Assembly (NCBI GenBank): GCA_964406035.1
Contig: CAYOQB010000041.1
Location: forward strand, 1 to 33,548
Length of the DNA stretch: 33,548 nt
Direction of reading: 5' to 3'
From: JAIEPW01 sp964406035
GTDB lineage: Bacteria; Acidobacteriota; Terriglobia; Bryobacterales; Bryobacteraceae
Part shown: piece by piece, positions 30,358-33,548 of the stretch
Numbering within the stretch: the first letter of the stretch is position 1
Layout of the letters: each line of letters begins with the position of its first letter
Notes under the pieces: generated by a model
The model's database searches: none
What the model was told of the DNA's origin: nothing
The model's input: only the letters and a program-made list of their open reading frames with translations
Made by a program: the position numbers and the translations under genes

Positions 30358-31025
30358 AAGATCTGCTGATCTTTGACATGGACGGCGTGCTGACGGAGGT
30401 TTCCGAATCCTACCGCGAGAGCATCGTGCAAACCGTGCTGCACTTTACCGGGCGCGCGATCACGCGGGAAAAGATTCAGGAGTACAAGAATCAGGGCGGA
30501 TGGAACAACGACTGGGCACTGTCGAAGAAGATTGCGTCCGACCTCGGCGTCGAAGTCGCCTATGAGGACGTGGTTACTCGGTTCAACGAGATCTTTCTTG
30601 GGTCGGACGGCGACGGCCTGATCACGCGGGAGCGGTGGTTTCCAGCGGACGGGCTACTGGCGCGGCTGTCGGAGCGTTTTCAGATGGGCATTTTTACCGG
30701 GAGGCTGCGGATGGAAGCCGATATCACGCTGCGGCGCTTCGCACCATCGTTCCCCTTCGATCCGATTGTGTGCGCCGATGACGTAGTGAAGGGCAAGCCC
30801 GATCCGGAGGGTCTGCATCGCATTCAGGCGGCGTTGCCGGGACGCAAGCTGTTTTACGTGGGCGACACGATTGACGATGCGCGGAGCGCGTCCGCCGCCG
30901 GCGTGCCGTTCATCGGAATCGCCGCCCGCAGCCATTCACGATACGACGAGCTGGTGCAGTTGTTCCGTTCCGAGAACGCGATTGCCATCCTGGACGACAT
31001 CAATCAATTGGAAAATGCCATATGA
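30354..31025 (+). CDS. HAD-superfamily (IA) hydrolase in the his operon, candidate histidinol-phosphatase
   Basis: A 223-residue HAD phosphatase with all four motifs: I FDMDGVLTEV (nucleophile and acid Asp in residues 8-10), II IFTGRL (Thr), III KGKPDP (Lys) and IV YVGDTIDDARSA (two metal-binding acids). The helical cap between motifs I and II is of the subfamily IA type. It lies between hisC and hisB, overlapping hisC through TTGA and hisB through ATGA, so it is tightly coupled to the pathway. HisB here lacks the phosphatase domain of the enterobacterial fusion and no PHP-type HisK or IMPase-type HisN is in the window. Dephosphorylation of histidinol phosphate is therefore the most economical assignment, but it is inferred from context. 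The start is a TTG. Confidence 0.8.
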   Translation: MKDLLIFDMDGVLTEVSESYRESIVQTVLHFTGRAITREKIQEYKNQGGWNNDWALSKKIASDLGVEVAYEDVVTRFNEIFLGSDGDGLITRERWFPADGLLARLSERFQMGIFTGRLRMEADITLRRFAPSFPFDPIVCADDVVKGKPDPEGLHRIQAALPGRKLFYVGDTIDDARSASAAGVPFIGIAARSHSRYDELVQLFRSENAIAILDDINQLENAI

Positions 31026-31609
31026 GAACCGCATCCGTGGAGCGGATCACCAAGGAAACGCAGATCCGGGGCGCGCTGAAGATCGAGGGAAAGGGCCGTT
31101 ACGACATCTCCACGGGGATCCGCTTCCTGGATCATATGCTGGAGCTGTTCACCAAGCACGGCGGCTTCGACCTGACGCTGAAAGCCTCGGGCGATCTGGA
31201 TGTGGACCAGCATCACACGGTGGAGGACGCCGGCATCGTGCTCGGGCAGCTCTTCGCCAAGGCTCTCGGCGACCGCAAGGGCATCAATCGAGCTGGATAC
31301 TTCGTGATGCCGATGGATGAAACGCTGGCCGTGGTGGCGGTGGATCTCAGCGGGCGCCCCGCGCTGGTGTACAAGGACAAGGTGAAGGTCCGGCTGGTGG
31401 GAGATCTGCAGAGTGAGCTCGCCGAAGATTTCTTCGGCGGCTTCGTCAACCACGCGGGCGCCAATCTCCACGCGAAAGTTCTGTACGGACGGTCGAACCA
31501 CCACAAGCTGGAAGCGATCTTCAAGTGCTTCGCGAAGGCGATGAAGTACGCGGCATCCAAGGATGCCCGGCTGCGGGATCAGTTGCCGTCCACCAAGGGC
31601 CTGCTGTGA
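31022..31609 (+). CDS. hisB: Imidazoleglycerol-phosphate dehydratase
   Basis: A 195-residue monofunctional manganese enzyme. FLDHMLELFTKHGGFDL, DVDQHHTVEDAGIVLG and the second metal-binding half FVNHAGANLHAKVLYGRSNHHKLEAIFKCFAKAMKYA are the two repeats with HH ligands. There is no N-terminal HAD domain as in E. coli HisB. It overlaps the HAD gene by 4 nt and hisH by 4 nt (GTGA). Confidence 0.96.
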   Translation: MRTASVERITKETQIRGALKIEGKGRYDISTGIRFLDHMLELFTKHGGFDLTLKASGDLDVDQHHTVEDAGIVLGQLFAKALGDRKGINRAGYFVMPMDETLAVVAVDLSGRPALVYKDKVKVRLVGDLQSELAEDFFGGFVNHAGANLHAKVLYGRSNHHKLEAIFKCFAKAMKYAASKDARLRDQLPSTKGLL

Positions 31610-32202
31610 TCACGATTCTGGATTACGGCGCGGGCAACCTCCAGTCCGTGCGCAATACCCTGGAAAAGGCGGGTGCGCCGCACCAGGTGGTCCGCGACCC
31701 GCAGGCAGTGAGCGAGGCGAGCAAGCTGATCCTGCCGGGCGTCGGCCACTTCGGGCAGATGATGCGCGCGCTGGACGCGTTGCAGCTTCGCGATCCGCTG
31801 CTCGAACGGATTCGCGCCGGTGTTCCCTTCCTCGGGATCTGCCTGGGGTTGCAGGCGCTGTTTACATCAAGCGAGGAAGCGCCCGACCAGCAAGGTCTCG
31901 GAGTGCTGGAGGGGCGAATCCGGCGATTTCCTTCCGGCCTGCGGGTTCCGCACATGGGCTGGAACCAACTGATCCGCCGCAAGGCTTCGAAGCTGCTCGA
32001 AGGGCTGGACGATCGCCCGTATGTGTATTTCGCCAACAGCTACTTCGCCCCGGTGGTGGACGCTGCATCGGCGGCCTGCGTTTACCAGGATCCGTTCACC
32101 GCGGTGATCGAGCAGGGGAACGTGTACGCCGTGCAATTTCACCCCGAGAAATCCGGACCCGCCGGACTGGCCATCGTACGCAACTTCGCCGAGCTATGCT
32201 GA
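31606..32202 (+). CDS. hisH: Imidazole glycerol phosphate synthase, glutaminase subunit
   Basis: A 198-residue class I glutamine amidotransferase that supplies ammonia to HisF. It starts ITILDYGAGNLQSVRNTLE; the nucleophile Cys is in FLGICLGLQ, and the His-Glu pair is in FHPEKSGP. The GTG start at 31606 overlaps the hisB stop (GTGA) and gives the normal N-terminus; an upstream ATG in the same frame lies inside hisB. The stop overlaps hisF by 7 nt. Confidence 0.95.
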   Translation: MITILDYGAGNLQSVRNTLEKAGAPHQVVRDPQAVSEASKLILPGVGHFGQMMRALDALQLRDPLLERIRAGVPFLGICLGLQALFTSSEEAPDQQGLGVLEGRIRRFPSGLRVPHMGWNQLIRRKASKLLEGLDDRPYVYFANSYFAPVVDAASAACVYQDPFTAVIEQGNVYAVQFHPEKSGPAGLAIVRNFAELC

Positions 32203-32960
32203 CCAAACGCATCATTCCGTGCCTGGACGTCACCGCGGGCCGCGTGGTGAAGGGCGTCAACTTCGTGAACCTGCGGGACGCCGGCGACCCAGTGGAACTG
32301 GCCGCGCGCTATAACGATCAAGGGGCGGACGAGCTGGTGTTCCTGGACATCACAGCATCCAGCGACGGCCGCGACACCATGGTGGACGTGGTGCGCCGGA
32401 CGGCTCGCGAGGTGTTCATACCGCTCACCGTGGGAGGCGGCATCCGCAGCGTGGAGGACGCACGCCGCATCCTGCACGCCGGCGCGGACAAAGTCAGCAT
32501 CAACACTGCTGCCGTGCATCGTCCGGAGCTGATCCGGGAATTAAGTGAGGAGTTTGGCGCGCAGGCGGTGGTGCTCGCGATTGACGCGCGGCGCAACCCG
32601 CAAGGCGGCTGGAACGTGTTCACCAAGGGCGGCCGTCACGACGAAGGCATTCCCGCGGTGGCTTGGGCAGCCGAGGGACAGGCACTGGGCGCGGGCGAGA
32701 TCCTGCTGACCTCCATGGACACGGACGGCGTGCAGCAGGGATTCGATTGCCCGCTGACGCAGGCGGTAGCCGCGGCCACTTCGATTCCGGTGATCGCCTC
32801 CGGAGGCGCGGGCGCATTGGAGCATTTCTCCGAAGTGCTGGGGGGCGCCGGCGCGGACGCCGCGCTGGCCGCCTCGATCTTCCATTTTGGAACTTACACG
32901 GTGGCCGACTTGAAGCATTTTCTGGCGGCGCGCGGAATCCCGGTGAGGCCCGCCGCATGA
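32196..32960 (+). CDS. hisF: Imidazole glycerol phosphate synthase, cyclase subunit
   Basis: A 254-residue TIM barrel. The catalytic Asp of IIPCLDVTAGRVVKGVNF and the second Asp of VVLAIDARR are present, with FLDITAS, TVGGGIRSVEDARRIL, GADKVSINTAAV, LLTSMDTDGVQQGFDC and PVIASGGAGALEHF. It forms the HisH-HisF complex. The start ATG at 32196 lies within the last codons of hisH. It overlaps hisA by 4 nt (ATGA). Confidence 0.96.
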   Translation: MLTKRIIPCLDVTAGRVVKGVNFVNLRDAGDPVELAARYNDQGADELVFLDITASSDGRDTMVDVVRRTAREVFIPLTVGGGIRSVEDARRILHAGADKVSINTAAVHRPELIRELSEEFGAQAVVLAIDARRNPQGGWNVFTKGGRHDEGIPAVAWAAEGQALGAGEILLTSMDTDGVQQGFDCPLTQAVAAATSIPVIASGGAGALEHFSEVLGGAGADAALAASIFHFGTYTVADLKHFLAARGIPVRPAA

Positions 32961-33548
32961 TCGTTCCCTGTATCGACCTGATGGGCGGCAAGGTGGTGCA
33001 GCTGGTCCAGGGGCGCGATAAGGCGCTGGAGATCGACTCGACCCAGACGATGCTGGAGCGCTTCGCCGCGTTCCCCCAGATTCAGGTGATCGACCTGGAC
33101 GCTGCCAAGGGCACCGGGTCCAACAATGCGCTGGTGGAAGATCTGGCTCGCAAGGCGACCTGCCGCGTGGGCGGCGGCGTTCGCTCGGCGGAGCGCGCAG
33201 AGGAACTGGTCCGGCTGGGCGCCTACCGGGTGATCGTCGGCACTTCGGCGTTCGCGAAGGGCGGGATCAACCGGCCACTGCTGGAAGAGATGGCCGCGCG
33301 AGTCACGCCGGAGCGCATGGTGATTGCGCTCGATTCCAAGAACGGCCGGATCGTGGTGAGGGGATGGCAGGAATCCACCGAACTCGAAGCCGCGCGCGTG
33401 ATCGGAAATCTGGAGCCATACTGCTCTGGCTTTCTGTGCACCTACGTGGACAAAGAGGGCATGATGCAGGGCACGGATCTCGAGTGGTTCCGTAGCCTGC
33501 GCGCGGCGACCTCGCACGAGATCACCGCGGCCGGCGGGATCACGACGG
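32957..33548 (+). CDS. hisA: ProFAR isomerase HisA (partial, cut by the window end)
   Basis: The first 197 residues of the phosphoribosylformimino-AICAR-phosphate isomerase, a TIM barrel homologous to HisF. IVPCIDLMGGKVVQLVQGRD has the catalytic Asp, followed by VIDLDAAKGTGSN, CRVGGGVRSAERAEELVRLGAYRVIVGTSAF and AAGGI at the window edge. The Asp of CTYVDKEGMMQGTD provides the second catalytic acid. It starts in the ATGA overlap with hisF and the frame is still open at the last base. Confidence 0.94.
   Translation, partial: MIVPCIDLMGGKVVQLVQGRDKALEIDSTQTMLERFAAFPQIQVIDLDAAKGTGSNNALVEDLARKATCRVGGGVRSAERAEELVRLGAYRVIVGTSAFAKGGINRPLLEEMAARVTPERMVIALDSKNGRIVVRGWQESTELEAARVIGNLEPYCSGFLCTYVDKEGMMQGTDLEWFRSLRAATSHEITAAGGITT

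Overview
The window is GC-rich DNA from a bacterium that looks like an acidobacterium of the Solibacter/Bryobacter type. The evidence is a PadR regulator paired with a duplicated ADOP-type permease, and a secreted amidase ending in the C-terminal domain typical of Solibacter proteins (QINAQLPPG and PGFVGLYQANVVVP motifs). A PEP-CTERM protein and hopanoid genes also fit. Genes are densely packed in short operons, many joined by ATGA-type overlaps. I saw no rRNA, tRNA, CRISPR array, insertion sequence or phage gene.

Layout. (1) 51-3427, +: hpnJ, two small SMR/EamA-like membrane proteins and hpnI, a tail-modifying hopanoid operon. (2) 3500-7411, +: a perfect palindromic operator, a PadR regulator, an ADOP permease and an exported NTF2-like protein. 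(3) 7425-9059, -: formate-tetrahydrofolate ligase. (4) 9296-10984, +: an exported protein with a possible permuted papain-like (NlpC/LRAT-type) motif set. (5) 10981-13792, -: the three-gene proton-translocating transhydrogenase pntA1-pntA2-pntB. (6) 14049-16619, +: a SurA-like chaperone/isomerase, a YhaM-like HD nuclease and a BlaI-type repressor. (7) 16616-25872, -: a long co-directional run: a 68-residue protein, modB, modC, a ThiE/TenI protein, a MerR-HTH/TPR fusion, the amidase, a DUF1385 protein, prfA, prmC and a choice-of-anchor-L PEP-CTERM protein. (8) 25891-26502, -: a helical coiled-coil protein. (9) 26621-33548, +: the histidine operon hisL(leader)-hisI-hisG-hisD-hisC-HAD-hisB-hisH-hisF-hisA, with hisA cut by the window edge.

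The most striking item is upstream of hisI. An unannotated 23-codon reading frame carries seven histidine codons in eight positions. It is followed by a strong intrinsic terminator, and the intervening sequence can form the alternative 1:2, 2:3 and 3:4 pairings of a classical ribosome-dependent attenuator. The operon therefore appears to be controlled by histidyl-tRNA supply, as in enteric bacteria, but in a distant phylum.

The his genes cover most of the pathway. hisE is absent from the window, and no canonical histidinol-phosphatase is present; the HAD phosphatase between hisC and hisB is a natural candidate for that step. Several genes have a -10-like hexamer only 6-9 nt before the start codon and little or no Shine-Dalgarno sequence, which suggests leaderless or near-leaderless transcripts.
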